Assembly (NCBI GenBank): GCA_028751875.1
Contig: CM054162.1
Coordinates: 1,588,403 to 1,652,402, forward strand
Length of the DNA stretch: 64,000 bases
Reading direction: 5' to 3'
Source: Rapana venosa
Lineage: Eukaryota > Mollusca > Gastropoda > Neogastropoda > Muricidae
The translations under genes and the position numbers were made by a program. The notes beneath the pieces are model-generated. The model was given only the letters and a program-made list of their open reading frames with translations, was not told where the DNA came from and did no database searches. Shown here in pieces: positions 47,395-58,880 of the stretch (positions are counted from its first letter, which is position 1; each line of letters starts with the position of its first letter).

Positions 47395-47790
47395 GGTCTA
47401 GACTAACTCACTTGCCTGGAAAGGGAACAGTCTGGCTTTGATAGGGTCCAGGGTTGATCGCTGTTTTTGCCCCAAACTTTCCCCCTCATGCACTAGTCCA
47501 GGTGTGGTGGTCAGCCTCTAGTCTTCTGGAGGAGACAATGAACCCAGATCCAATGTTCACACGCTTTAAGCTCACGTAAACTAACCCACGACAACTAGAG
47601 AAATGTCTCTGATAAAATTATGTAAAAATTAACTACGTCACCCTGATGGGAAAACGAATACACATGCAGACAGAAAAAGAGAAAAAAAGAAAGATCGGAT
47701 GGCACTGCTCTTGTGACTATAGCCGTTTGTATCTCACACAGAGGAAATCTTCCATGACTTAGAGAGGTTTACAAATGCAACATCTTCATG
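47395..47790 (+). mobile_element. Old SINE, paralogue of 38060-38420
   Basis: TGTTGGTCTAGACTAACTCA gives an A-box-like start that is also partly preserved at 37920 in X. GGGTCCAGGGTTGATCGCTG is the B-box region. The central blocks match 38060-38420. Confidence 0.8.
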
Positions 47791-47854
47791 GTGTTGGGGA
47801 TGTGTGTTTTCCTCATGTATCTCATTTTTATTAGAAACAATAGTGGAGAATAAA

Positions 47855-47940
47855 AAAAAAAATTATACTAACAATAATAAATTGAATTTACATGGTGCTA
47901 CATCTTTCAAAAACAAATCAAAGCGCTTGCAAAACAAGAG
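47855..47940 (-). mobile_element. L2/SINE 3'-tail insertion, minus strand
   Basis: AATAATAAATTGAATTTACA, GGTGCTACATCTTTCAAAA and CAAATCAAAGCGCTTGC match the LINE 3' end. They are absent at the corresponding point of X near 38470-38490. Confidence 0.75.
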
Positions 47941-48689
47941 TAGGTAACCACTTACAGCTTCTAAATAATTTGTGAAAATGATACTCAAGAATTCAATTTA
48001 AAAGGAAAAACATGCCAGAAAAAACAACACTTCAATGACAGCATGTTTGGGAATGTTTGTGCAAAAGCCATGCCTATGGCCTGACCTGACTCCACTGTCG
48101 GCTCCTGGATGAGCCTTCGTCAGAGGTCCCTGCTGTGGAACCTTAGAGCAAGACACGTTTCAGAATTGAGAAGTGTCAATCCATTCACAAGAACACTTGA
48201 TATTCTTGTGGCCTCTTAAAGCTGCCATCAAAAGACAATGATAAAAGGAGGAAGAAAGTATGCTTAAATTATATGGTGAACAAAATATGTTGTCTCTTAT
48301 TTTTGTGAGGTAAGCCTTGGCAGACGTCACTTTTTCTCTCAAATGCTACTAACCTCAGCTTAAAGACTGTAGTGTACTGTAGTTGCATGTCTATGTTGAA
48401 ATGTATGCCATGTCCTGTTCTATTGTTAGATTCATGCTGCTACAATACTGGTTTTGAAGTATCATGGAAAAAACCCCCATTCAGCATGAGAACGAAAGAA
48501 CTTAGATTATAAACTTTATGCTTTTTCATGGTTATGTTAGTTGTGCTCTTGTTTTAGTTTCTTTATTCTTTCCAATTCTTTTTTAAAATGTTATTTATTA
48601 CTGTTAAGCGTGTGAACGTTTTCACACACACACATACACACACACACATTTGTTTGTTGTTGGTTTGGGGGGGGTTGGGGTTGTTGTTG

Positions 48690-48905
48690 TTTTTTTGGGG
48701 GGCTGGGGTAGACGGAAGAGAAGAATTGAGTGATCAACAGTGTGGAAGGCTGCAGAGAAGTGGAGAAGGGAGATTGTTTCTGGGTCAGAGCGTGTGACTA
48801 GGGTGGTTTCGTGACACAACAGGAAGACTGAAAAGAGGGAAGAAGACTATTTGAGTGAAGATGGCTGGTGAGTTGTTTCAGAACAACTTATAAAATGCCA
48901 CTCAA
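48690..48905 (-). pseudogene. L2-like LINE RT fragment, minus strand
   Basis: The minus strand encodes LLHFSAAFHTVDHSILLFRL, corresponding to RT motif A of the 9.5-kb copy, with the catalytic Asp of AFD changed to His. About 210 bp survive, with G and T runs at 48665-48705. Confidence 0.75.
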
Positions 48906-49110
48906 ATTTCTCGTTTGAGATAATAAAGCATTATTGAGTCTTGATACCTAAGATCTATGATTCATTTTGAAAATAAACAGGACAGTTTACTAACACCAAA
49001 GTAATATATTATGCACGCACTGTGATTTCTTGAAAAATCACATACTAACCTATTTTGTCTACAGCCCAAATAGTTAAGGTGTTGATACACTTTGCGTACA
49101 CCCTTCAGGC
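48906..49110. other. No gene seen
   Basis: AT-rich sequence with an AATAAAGCATTATTGAGTC start. Nothing is recognised. Confidence 0.5.
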
Positions 49111-49190
49111 ACACACACCGCAGCACACACACACACACACACACACCACACACACACACACACACACGCAGACACACAAATAAACACACA
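49111..49190. repeat. (AC)n microsatellite
   Basis: CACACA with a few interruptions. Confidence 0.93.
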
Positions 49191-49365
49191 CAAACCAACT
49201 ACAGACAGGACATAAAATGAGACAATTTCTGAAAAGGACACAGACAGAAAAGTACCGCCCCCCAAAAAAAACATCCAGCACCAGAAACGGACAAGAAGAA
49301 AGAAATAAAAGAAGCAGGGAGGCAGACGTGACATAGAGAATGAGGGCTGCAGGGGCCCCTGTGTG

Positions 49366-49552
49366 TAGACACAGACAGACAGACAGACAGGCAGACAGAC
49401 AGACAGACAGACAGACAGGCAGACAGGCAGACAGACAGACAGACAGACAGACAGGCAGACAGACAGGCAGACAGACAGACAGACAGACAGGCAGACAGAC
49501 AGACAGACAGGCAGGCAGGCAGACAGACAGACAGACAGACAGACAGACAGGC

Positions 49553-49587
<35 letters not shown>
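49366..49587. repeat. (GACA)n microsatellite
   Basis: About 55 tetramers of GACA with interspersed GGCA variants. The variants tend to recur at 12-20 bp spacing, hinting at a secondary periodicity. Confidence 0.97.
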
Positions 49588-49590
<3 letters not shown>

Positions 49591-49694
49591 CTTGTGATGC
49601 TGGCCATGCAGAAAACTAGTCTAGTGCCTGCTGCCAGCTTGTGTTCCTAGTCCTGAAGTCCTGTTGCCCTTACCTTTTGACTGTTTACTCCCTC

Positions 49695-50075
49695 AGACAG
49701 ACATAGACACACAACACACACACACACACACACAACACACACACACACCACACACACACAAACACAACACATCACACACACACACATACACACACACCAC
49801 AGCGCAGTCACACACACACATCAAAAGAAACGCGCGCGCACACACAACGCACGCACGGCATGTACGCACGCACACTAGCATACACGCAGTCTCTCACACA
49901 CACGCACGCACACACACACAGCCACACACAGCCACACACAGACATCCTCCCACACACACGCACACACACGCACAGCACAACACACACACCCCACACACAC
50001 ACACACACACACACAACACACAACACACACACACACCATGCACGCGCGGTCGTACACAGGCACAGACAAGACACA
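49695..50075. repeat. AC-rich microsatellite with GCAC variants
   Basis: CACACA mixed with CGCACG, CAGC and AACA variants over about 380 bp. Confidence 0.95.
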
Positions 50076-50296
50076 AACTCAGGTTTTTTTTCGGGGTGGG
50101 TGGGTTGGGAGGTTAAGTTTCGTAAGCTTGAACTCAGGGATCACTACGGGTAACACTGGCGCACTCAGCCGTGTGGGTAGCAGCATCACTGCATCAGTGA
50201 CGATGTTCAAACACCACACACGTGTGCTTGTGTGGCTTTCCCCCCAGTATTCTTCATGTTTTTATCCTACAAACACAGATAGCCTAGGAAACGGTC

Positions 50297-50582
50297 AAGG
50301 TGACCCATAACCTATAAGGTCGTAGGGGAGCGAGGCATCAGAGACCTCACTTCTCCAGGGGCCAGCGTATTGAGGGTGGCGTCCATCTCCTCTCCCTCGC
50401 TGCTTTTCCTTCCCTGAACCTAAAGAGGCAGGTACCCATTTACAGTTGGGTGAACTGGGGGACTGTGCTGAAGCCAAGCAAGGCGCGCAAACGGTCACCC
50501 ATCCAACTGGTAACCACACACGACGCTGCTTAACTTGGCTGGGGGGAAGCGAGTGCTCTGACCACAGAGCTATCCAGTCCCC
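50297..50582 (-). mobile_element. tRNA/5S composite SINE, minus strand
   Basis: On the minus strand it starts GGGGACTGGATAGCTCTGTG (tRNA A-box-like), passes AAGTTAAGCAGCGTCGTG and GTTGGATGGGTGACCG (5S-like), CAACTGTAAATGGGTACCTG, GGCGTCC-type GC-rich sequence and TGAGGTCTCTGATGCCTCG. It is a full-length counterpart of 61336-61627. Confidence 0.88.
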
Positions 50583-50925
50583 TTAATAGCCTTCTGTTCC
50601 AAAATTACAGAGCAGGGTTCTAGCGTGTGTGCAAGATGTACGTGCATACGACCTTGGTTTCTAATTCTCTCTGAAAGACTTTTGGGGGCAGGTTAGTGGG
50701 CACTACTGTTAACTCCAGGGGGAAATTTCCTTGAAGAAGGTCTTGGTGATGGTTTGTAGCTGGGCAAGATTCACAGCGGACATATCGCAGCACAACAGTG
50801 TAGCCACCAGGCCATCCTGCCCGTCCTCAAAGAGATCTAAACTTAGTTCCCAATTGAAGAAGAATCAAGCTCTAACACAGATCCATTCTTTGGTTCTTTT
50901 TTCTGATGTGTGTGTGTGTGTGTGT

Positions 50926-50977
<52 letters not shown>

Positions 50978-50981
50978 GCGC

Positions 50982-51030
<49 letters not shown>

Positions 51031-51409
51031 TGCGTGTATGTGTGTTCTGCAACCATTGACTTTATCCCTCTGCTAACTCGCTCATCCAATGTTTCACTTG
51101 CTAGTCTTAAAATGAAGATCCCGCTGACCAGCAGCTTGTTCTGACCTGACTGAAGTACAGGATTACACACAGTTCCCCATGCCATCCAGGCGCTAAAACA
51201 GATACAGTGCTTCCGAAAGCAGGCCTTGAGTGAAGAAGAAGAAGCTTGTGTGAAGTTTACCTAAGCTTTAAAATAGCCATACAGTTGACAGGAGCAACGT
51301 CAACAAGAAAAAAAAAAGAAAAAAAAAGGTTGTTGGTGCTATTTCCATTTCAGGAATGTTTTAAAAGACAGTTCTCTTTTAGAAAATGATTGCACACGAG
51401 AAACACAAC
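50583..51409. other. No gene seen; contains a (GT)n tract
   Basis: A (GT)n microsatellite lies at 50908-51045. The flanking sequence is unassigned, and A-rich patches occur at 51308-51330. Confidence 0.6.
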
Positions 51410-51779
51410 CTGAACTGTGTACATGTTCCTAGTTCAACCAGTTTTGAAGGACACTAACTTCACTCAAATAATTGAAATGGACATGTGTTGTGTATACACT
51501 GTTTTTGCAGCGTTAATCTTCTATGTTTTACAAGCAATAATCTACATGTTCTGATTTTTATGCACAAAATATCCATCTGTGATTGCATCTATCACAACCA
51601 AGCATCCGATGCATAGATGGTGGTCCTAGAAGGATTCTGAGTGTATAATCCAGAAAGTGGACAACGTCACACTTTTGTTTGCAAAAATTCTATTTAAAAC
51701 CGAATTGACAACAATATGTCTACTCATCTTGTCCAGCCCTCTGACATGCCTAACATTTAGCTAACGACTATAGCGGTGA

Positions 51780-52065
51780 GGGGACGGGATAGCTCAGTGG
51801 TCAGAGCACTCGCTTTCCCCCAGCCAGGGTTAAGCAGCATCGAGCGTGGTTACCACTTGGATGGGTGACCCTTTGTGCGCCTTGGTTCAGTCCACCAATT
51901 CACCCAGCTGTAAATGGGTACCTGCCCTCTTTAGGGTCAGGGAAGGTAAAGCAGCGATGGAGAGGAGATGGGCGCCGCCCTCAATATGCTGGCCCCTAGA
52001 GAAATTGAGGTCTCTGATGCCTCACCCCCCTACGACCACATAGGCTATTTGACACTTTTACCTTG
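51780..52065 (+). mobile_element. tRNA/5S composite SINE, plus strand
   Basis: GGGGACGGGATAGCTCAGTG begins a tRNA-like 5' half up to CACTCGCTT. It joins GGTTAAGCAGCATCGAGCG (51828) and ACTTGGATGGGTGACC (51854-51870), which resemble the 5S rRNA internal control region through box C. The body has AGCTGTAAATGGGTACCTG and GGCGCCGCCCTCAATATG, ending near TTTTACCTT. Confidence 0.9.
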
Positions 52066-52319
52066 GTAAACAAGGTAATTACTGATGCCAAGCTCACGAT
52101 TCATGTATGCACACTGATCTTAAAGACATCTGTATTCCTCACTTCCACTACCAGCAGTTGCAGGCATTGCGTCCCTTGTGTCGGATGTGTAAACATGCAG
52201 GCAAAACAGATAGACGGACAGGCAGACAGACGTTCAGTTCTCAGTGACTAATAAAAACAGAAAAGAAGAAGAAATAAGAAAAAGGAATAGTGGCAGAAGT
52301 ACACACGGAATAAAACCCA

Positions 52320-52395
52320 GACAGAGGTGACAGACAGACAAAGGTGACAGACAGACAGACAGACAAAGGTGACAGACAGACAGACAGAGGGGTGC
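52320..52395. repeat. GACA microsatellite with AAGGT interruptions
   Basis: Repeats of the form GACAGACA separated by AAGGT in three places. Confidence 0.9.
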
Positions 52396-52544
52396 AGGGT
52401 GCCTGTGTACAGACACTGACACATTCGGCTGCTGATCGAGCAGAAAGCCAAGCCTGGGCCTTCAGCCTGATTGCTTTCTCTAACAGTTTGCCTATCCACT
52501 TCCTGACTGTTTACGCGCACATATATACACATACACGCGCTCAT

Positions 52545-52760
<216 letters not shown>

Positions 52761-53024
52761 ACTGAGACATAAGAATAAAAAGGTACAGGTGCACACACAT
52801 AGCATACATGTACATACAAGCAAGCACTAGCAAGCACTTAACCGTTCAAATAAAAACAAAACACGTTTCAAAACCACCTGACTTTAGAACTGCACAAGAA
52901 CTGTTCTGACCCAGCGTTGTTTTATTGCCAGGTTCTTCACGTCCCTTTCTTGTTTGTTCTGCATCACGTCCTATGTCTTCTGTCAGCACCCCCCGCCCCC
53001 CCCCCCCCCCCACACACACACCCA

Positions 53025-53290
53025 ATAACCTATGTGGTCGTAGGGGAGCGAGATGTCAGAGACCTCACGTCTCTAGGGGCCAGCATATTGAAGGTGGCCC
53101 CATCTTCTCTCCCTCGCTGCTTTACCTTCCCTGACCCTAAAGAGGGCTAGTACCCAATCACAGTTGGGTGAACTGGGGAACTGTAATGAAGCCAGAGGCG
53201 CGCAAGTGGTCGCCCATCTACTTGGTAACAAGGATCGATGCTGCTTAACCTTGATTGGGGAAAGTGAGTGCTCTGAGCTGTCCCGGGAAT
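53025..53290 (-). mobile_element. tRNA/5S composite SINE, minus strand, 5'-damaged
   Basis: On the minus strand AGGTTAAGCAGCATCGATCC and AGATGGGCGACC represent the 5S-like part. TGAGGTCTCTGACATCTCGC and CCCTACGACCACATAGG represent the 3' body. The tRNA-like head is incomplete. A fragment of the same head lies at 56640-56690. Confidence 0.8.
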
Positions 53291-53535
53291 GCACTGGTTC
53301 CATTGACAGACAATGAAGCATTTCAGATGTATGCTTTCATGTAAAACATATCAAACACAGCGATGTACTGCTTTCATTGACAGAAAAATGAAACATTTCA
53401 TCAATGTATGCTTTCATGTAAAGCATATGAAACACCACAATGATACATTTATTTCATTTACAGACAATGAAACATTACAGTGATGTGCTGTTTCCATTCA
53501 CAGAGAAAATGAAACATTCCAGCGATGTTCACTTC
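53291..53535. repeat. Minisatellite of about 70 bp (copy 1)
   Basis: Repeats of ACAGANAATGAAACATTNCA, GCGATGTATGCTTTCATGT, AAAGCATATGAAACATCACA. Three to four units are here and more at 56690-57130. TGCTTT and AAAGCA within each unit can pair as a short hairpin. Confidence 0.85.
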
Positions 53536-53854
53536 ACACAAAATGAATCAAAGAGTGGAACAGAAACAGGGAATTGCTGGCACCGAATTTGCAGGAGCCG
53601 GGGATGCTGTTTGTACTAGAAGCCCCCTCAGCATCTCCACTGTGGAAGCTTCTGTTCAATGCTAAGATGTCACTGTCTACTATCAAGCTCAGGCCCCTAC
53701 ATACATAACTGTTTGTTAACAGCCGCTGCCGTCAGCAGGGTGACACCATTGCTCATGCCAAGATGGCGTTGATATATGCCTGCAATATGGTCCTGTAGGC
53801 AATCACATCCAGCCCCTGTTCCCCTGTTGCCAATGAATCAAGGTTTAGATGGTG

Positions 53855-53988
53855 ATAATAGCATGTGGAATTGATTTAGGGCTATATTTTGTAGAAACAT
53901 AAAACACTTGCATTAAACGTATCTTTACACAGTCATGCAATCACTTGCAAATGGTTTTAATAAATATACAATCACACATACACACATA

Positions 53989-54040
<52 letters not shown>
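53855..54040 (-). mobile_element. L2-like LINE 3' tail fragment with microsatellite
   Basis: GATAATAGCATGTGGAATTG, GGGCTATATTTTGTAGAAAC and TTTACACAGTCATGCAATCA correspond to 43840-43925 of the LINE. CT and AC tracts (53990-54040) sit at the point where LINE copies carry CA repeats. Confidence 0.75.
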
Positions 54041-54397
54041 ACAAAACCCTGAACGTGTACATGTTCCTATTTTCAACCAGTTTTAAAGGGACACTAATTC
54101 ACTAAATATTGAAATGGAATGTGTTGTGTATACACTGTTTTTGCAGCGTTAATCTTCAGTTTTACAAGCAATAATCTCATGTTTGATTTTTATCACAAAA
54201 TACCATCTGGATTCACTATCACACCAAGCATCCGATGCATAAGGGGGGCCCAAAAATTTCTGAGGAAAACCAGAAAGGGGAAAACGTCACACTTTTTTTT
54301 TGAAAAAAATCTTTTTAAAAAACCGAATTACAACAATATGTCTATCATCTTTTTCCAGGCCCTCTGACATGCCTAACATTAGCTAACGATATAGCGT

Positions 54398-54500
54398 GAG
54401 GGGACGGATAGCTCATGGTCAGAGCACTCGTTTCCCCCACCGTAAGACAGATCGAGCGGGGTTACCATTGAGGGCCTTTGAGAGCCTTGGTGAACTTACC
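54398..54500 (+). mobile_element. tRNA/5S composite SINE, 5' fragment, degraded
   Basis: GAGGGGACGGATAGCTCATG and GAGCACTCGTTTCCCC match the head of 51780-52065, then the copy breaks off at GAGAGCCTTGG. Confidence 0.7.
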
Positions 54501-54904
54501 AAAGCTTTAAAATACCTACTTTAAAGAAAATAAAAGAAAAAGAAAGAAAGAGAAGTTTGGGCGCCTTCCATCAAATGCTTAGATAAAAGACGTTCTTTTT
54601 AAAAATGCCTTCACCCACACCTACGGACCCTAGTTCAAAATTTTAAAACACTATTCACCTTGGAAAAAAAGGTTTATACACTGGTTGCCAACTTCAGTTT
54701 CAATGCATAATCTACATCTGATTTTAAAAAGATACATCTGTGATTGCACTTCACTACCAGCAGATGCAAGATTGGTCCTAGAAGGTTCGGTGTGTAATCC
54801 AGAAAGTGACAAGTCAACTGTTGCAAAAATTCAAAAGATTGACAGAACAAGTAGTTCTCATTTTCTCAGTGACATGTAAATTTAGCAACGACTAAAGACG
54901 GTAG

Positions 54905-55145
54905 GGACGGGATAGCTGTGTCAGACACTGCTTTCACCCACAGGTTAAGCGCACGACGGGTTGACCACATTGGAGGACCTTTGGCGACTGGTTCAGTCAA
55001 TTCACCAGCGTAAAAAGGACCTGCCTTGAGATCAGAACAAGTAAAGAGCGGATGCAGGAATGGGCGCCGCACTCAATTGCTGCTATAACAGAAATTGAGC
55101 GCGATGCCTCGCCCCCTACGCTACATGCTATTTGACACTTACTTG
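54905..55145 (+). mobile_element. tRNA/5S composite SINE, degraded
   Basis: GGGACGGGATAGCTGTGTCA, CAGGTTAAGCGCACGACG, ATGGGCGCCGCACTCAATTG and CGATGCCTCGCCCCCTACG follow the family order with many small deletions. Confidence 0.7.
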
Positions 55146-55954
55146 GAACAGTATTCTGATGCCAGTTCCTGAGCACTGTTTAAGACATCTGATTCTCACT
55201 ACTACGCAGCATTGCAGGCATTGCGTCCCTTGTGTCGGATGTTAAACATGCAGGCAAAACAGAAGACGGACAGGCAGCAGACGTTCATTCTCAGTGACTA
55301 TAAAATAGAAAAGAAGAGAAAAGAAAAGGAAGTGGCGAAGACACACGGAATAAAACCCAGACAGACAGAGGACAGACAGACAGAAGACAAGGAACAGACA
55401 ACAGACAGACAAAATGTACAGACAGACAGACAGACAGAGGGGGCAGGTGCCTGTTACAGACACTACACATTCGCTGGATCAAGCAGAAAGCCAAGCTGGC
55501 CCTCAACCTGATTGCTTTCTGACCTCTAACAGTTTGCCTATCCAGTCCTGACTGTTGACAGCACAACAATACAACGCACACGCCATGGAATAATATATCA
55601 TAATACTATATATATATATAAGAGAGAGAGAGAAGAGAGGAAGACAGAGACAGAGACTGAGACAGAGACAGAGGACAACAGAGACAGAGAGACGGACGGA
55701 CGGACGGACGGACAGACAGACAGAGACTGAGACATAAGAATAGAAAGGAACAGATGCACACACAGAGCATACATGTAAATAAAAGCAAGCACTAGCAAGC
55801 ACTTTAGCGTTAAAAAAAACACCACGTTTCAAAATCACCTGGATCCAGAACTGCACAAGAACTGTTCTGACCCAGCCCTGTTCTATTGCCAGGTTCTTCA
55901 CGTCTCTTTCCAGTGTATCTGCACACATCCTATGCCCTACCTGCACCAGCCACA

Positions 55955-56550
55955 GACACACACACATCACACACACACATACACACACACACACATACAC
56001 ACACATACACGACACACACACATACAGACACACACAAGCCAGCAGTCTGCCCTCAGCTACACACACACACACACACACACACATACACACACACATACAC
56101 ACTCACTACACACACACACACACACACATACACACACCACACACATACACACACACACAGGCCAGCAGGTCTGCCCTCAGCCACACACACACACACACAC
56201 ATACACAGCACATACACCCACACACATACTACACTCACATACACACACACATACACCACACACACACATCACACATACATACCACACACTATACACACAA
56301 CACACACACATACACACACACACAACACACACACTTACACACACACACACATACACACACACATACACACACACATACACACAATCACACACACACACAC
56401 ACACACACAGCCAGCAGGTCTGCCCTCAGCTACACACACAACACACACACACACACAACACACACACACACACACAACACACACACCACACACATACACA
56501 TAACACACACACACACACACAGCCAGCAGGTCTGCCCTCAGCTACACAAA
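55955..56550. repeat. AC array with higher-order repeat
   Basis: The AC repeat is punctuated four times by CAGCAGGTCTGCCCTCAGC or close variants, at about 56038, 56163, 56412 and 56523. Copy 1 of the duplication has only a short CA tract here (53005-53022). Confidence 0.92.
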
Positions 56551-56689
56551 CAGCATTGTGCTGATCAGGAGGCTGTTCTGACCTCATGGGAATCTGGTTG
56601 ACCTCAGTGTCTAGAGAAGAACAGGGTTCCTTCTTAATTCACCTTATTTGGGGAAAGTGAGTGCTCTAAACTATCCCGGGGATGCACTG

Positions 56690-57130
56690 GTTCCAATGAC
56701 AGAAAATGAAGCATTTCAGCGATGTATGCTTTCATGTAAAACATATGAAACATCACAGCAATTTACTGCTTTCATTTACAGAAAATGAAACATTACAGCA
56801 ATGTATGCTTTCATCATGTAAAGCATATGAAACATCACAGCAAGTTACTGCTTTCATTTACAGAAAAAAATGAATCCTTTTAGCGATGTATGCTTTCATT
56901 TAAAGCATATGAAACATCACAGCAAGTTACTGCTTTCATTTACAGAAAAAATGAATCCTTTCAGCGATGCATGCTTTCATTTAAAGCATATGAAACATCA
57001 CAACGATGTACTGTATTCATTTACAGACAATGAATTATTACAGCAATATAATGGTTCACAGACAACGAAACATCACAGCGATGTACTGTTTCCATTTACA
57101 CAAAAAATGAAACACTTCAGCGATGTTCAC
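56690..57130. repeat. Minisatellite of about 70 bp (copy 2, expanded)
   Basis: Same unit as 53291-53535, with about six units. The second and third large units (56870-56950, 56940-57010) are almost identical, showing a recent local duplication. A 115-codon plus frame is a repeat artefact. Confidence 0.87.
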
Positions 57131-57449
57131 TTCACACAAAATGAATCAAAGAGGAGGGCAGAAACAGGGAATTCCTGGCACCGAATTTCCAGGAGCCGGG
57201 GATGCTGTTTGTACTAGAAGCCCCCTCAGCATTTCCACGGTGGAAGCTTCTGTTCCATGCTAAGATGTCACTGTCTACTATCCAGCATAGGCCCCTACAT
57301 ACATGACTGCTTGTTAACAGCCGCTGCCGTCAGCAGGGTGATAGCATTGCTCATGCCAAGATGGCGTTGATATATGCCTGCAATATGGTCCTGTATGCAA
57401 TCACATCCAGCCCCCATTCCCCTGTTGCCAATGAATCAAGGTTTAGATG

Positions 57450-57750
57450 GTGATAATAGCATGTGGAATTGATTTAGGTCTATATTTTGTAGAAACATAA
57501 AACAATTGCATTAAACCTATCTTTGCACAGTCATGCAATCACTTGCAAATGGTTTTAACAAATATACATTCACACATACACACACACACTCTCACACACA
57601 TACATACACACACACCCCTGAAAGCAAACACTTAAGCAGAGTGATGAAAGTCAGGAAGAGATCACGCAATAAAACAGCTAAGAAAATCCTAGGTTGGAAA
57701 AAATGTGTCTTGAGGCTGGATTTAAAAGCATTTTTTTTCTTTTTAAAAGG
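57450..57750 (-). mobile_element. L2-like LINE 3' UTR fragment with AC tract
   Basis: GGAATTGATTTAGGTCTATA through CAGTCATGCAATCA matches the LINE tail. AC repeats lie at 57572-57615. GCAGAGTGATGAAAGTCAGG and TGTGTCTTGAGGCTGGATTT match 44075-44150 of the LINE. Confidence 0.78.
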
Positions 57751-58334
57751 TCATTGACAAATAGAAACAGAGAAGGGGGAAAAGGAATAGCAATATTGAA
57801 AAACACGCACAATAAGCACAGCGACAGACAGACAGACAGACAGACAGACAGCAGGAGGCAGGGTCCTGTGTGCAGGCTCAGACAGATGCTGGGATTCAGG
57901 TCCAGCACACGTCAGCAGGCCTGGGCCTTTTGTGGGGACTGCTGTCCAGCCAACTCCAAGACTAGTCACACACACACTCACACACACACACACTCACGCA
58001 TGCATACACGCGCAATCACAAACACACACACACCCACACGCACACGCATGAACACATGCACGCATGCAATCACTCACAGCGCACTCACAAACACACAGAC
58101 ACACACCACCGCACGCATGCATGCAATCACTTTCGGCGCACGCGCATTCACAAACACACTCACACACACACACGAATCACACACACACGAATCACACACA
58201 CGAATCACACCACACACACACACACACACATGCACACACACATGCACACACACACACACATGCACACACAACACACACACACACACACACCACACACACA
58301 CCACACACACACACACACACACACCAGCCGCGCG
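57751..58334. repeat. (GACA) tract and AC array with dispersed motifs
   Basis: GACAGACA lies at 57823-57850. An AC array spans 57966-58325 with variants such as GCATGCAATCACT (58064 and 58124) and repeated ACACACGAATCAC (58168-58208). It ends in a CGCGCGCG run at 58329-58342. Confidence 0.9.
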
Positions 58335-58435
58335 CGCGCGCGCCGCCCTCAAGATACTGACCCCTGGAGAAGCTGAGGTCTCTGACACCTCGCTCCATAA
58401 CGACCGCATAATTATATTATGGGAACACATTTACC
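58335..58435 (+). mobile_element. tRNA/5S composite SINE, 3' fragment
   Basis: GCCGCCCTCAAGATACTGAC, GAGGTCTCTGACACCTCGCT and ACACATTTACCCCC match the 3' body of 51780-52065. Confidence 0.8.
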
Positions 58436-58444
58436 CCCTTTCAT

Positions 58445-58630
58445 CATCTCATCTGATCCCATAGCCCCCTCCAGGGTCGTAGGGGCACTGCAGTGACGAA
58501 CGTTGCACCAGTTGGCTCCATTTGCGCGGTTGTGGGCAAGTGTCTGGGTTGTGGAGAAGCTCTTCCCGGTCCATTCAGTGATGTTGTCTGCCTATTTCTT
58601 CTTCGGCCTGCCTCGCCTTCTCTTCCTCTG
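58445..58630 (-). mobile_element. RTE-like LINE 3' fragment, minus strand
   Basis: Nearly the same as 42410-42600: CCCTCCAGGGTCGTAGGGGC, GTTGCACCAGTTGGCTCCAT and GAAGCTCTTCCCGGTCCATT. The coding frame is shifted relative to that copy. Confidence 0.8.
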
Positions 58631-58639
58631 GAGTTGACA

Positions 58640-58880
58640 TCAGTGCAGACACAACTCTCCCCAAAAGTCCTTCGGATGAGACTATAAGCCAAGGCCCCGT
58701 GTGTGAACGCACGCATATCATCTTGCGCACACGTTAAAATCTATTCGGCTTTTCGTAAGAGTAGGCCATCGTGTGCCGGTGGGAACATATGAAAATTTAC
58801 AAAACCGCATACATACGGGGACTAGATGAAAAAAGCACATACGTGCTTATCCCTTTATCCTCGATATAAAAATATGATAA
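58640..58880 (+). mobile_element. SINE body (R2) with family T 3' end
   Basis: AAAAGTCCTTCGGATGAGAC, AAGGCCCCGTGTGTGAACGC, GTAGGCCATCGTGTGCCGG, then TTTACAAAACCGCATACATA and the family T end. It links the R2 SINE body to the T tail in one element. Confidence 0.75.

Larger units (their letters stand above)
46986..48450. repeat. Segment X', copy 2 of large duplication
   Basis: Colinear with 37561-39450, including the P variant at 47015-47250 and the decayed SINE at 47395-47790. It lacks the 490-bp SINE but has its own tail insertion at 47855-47940. No gene. Confidence 0.92.
54041..57640. repeat. Second tandem duplication, copy 2
   Basis: The start matches 51410 onward, but 54041-55850 is full of small deletions. 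A second partial copy of the same start begins near 54640, so the left part is a scrambled double copy. From 55850 to 57640 the match to 52900-54040 is cleaner and includes an expanded AC array. No gene. Confidence 0.85.

Noticed and set aside
51780..51870. A genuine tRNA gene or 5S rRNA gene
   Set aside because: Only the tRNA 5' half is present, followed by a partial 5S internal region. The sequence is repeated with a common 3' body and a target-site duplication, so it is a SINE.
56870..57217. 115-codon plus-strand ORF with HLKHMKHH repeats
   Set aside because: It is translation of the 70-bp minisatellite with no independent support.
58441..58630. Possible host exon with a basic protein on the minus strand
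   Set aside because: It matches the sequence at 42410-42600 and reads as the 3' end of an RTE-like LINE.
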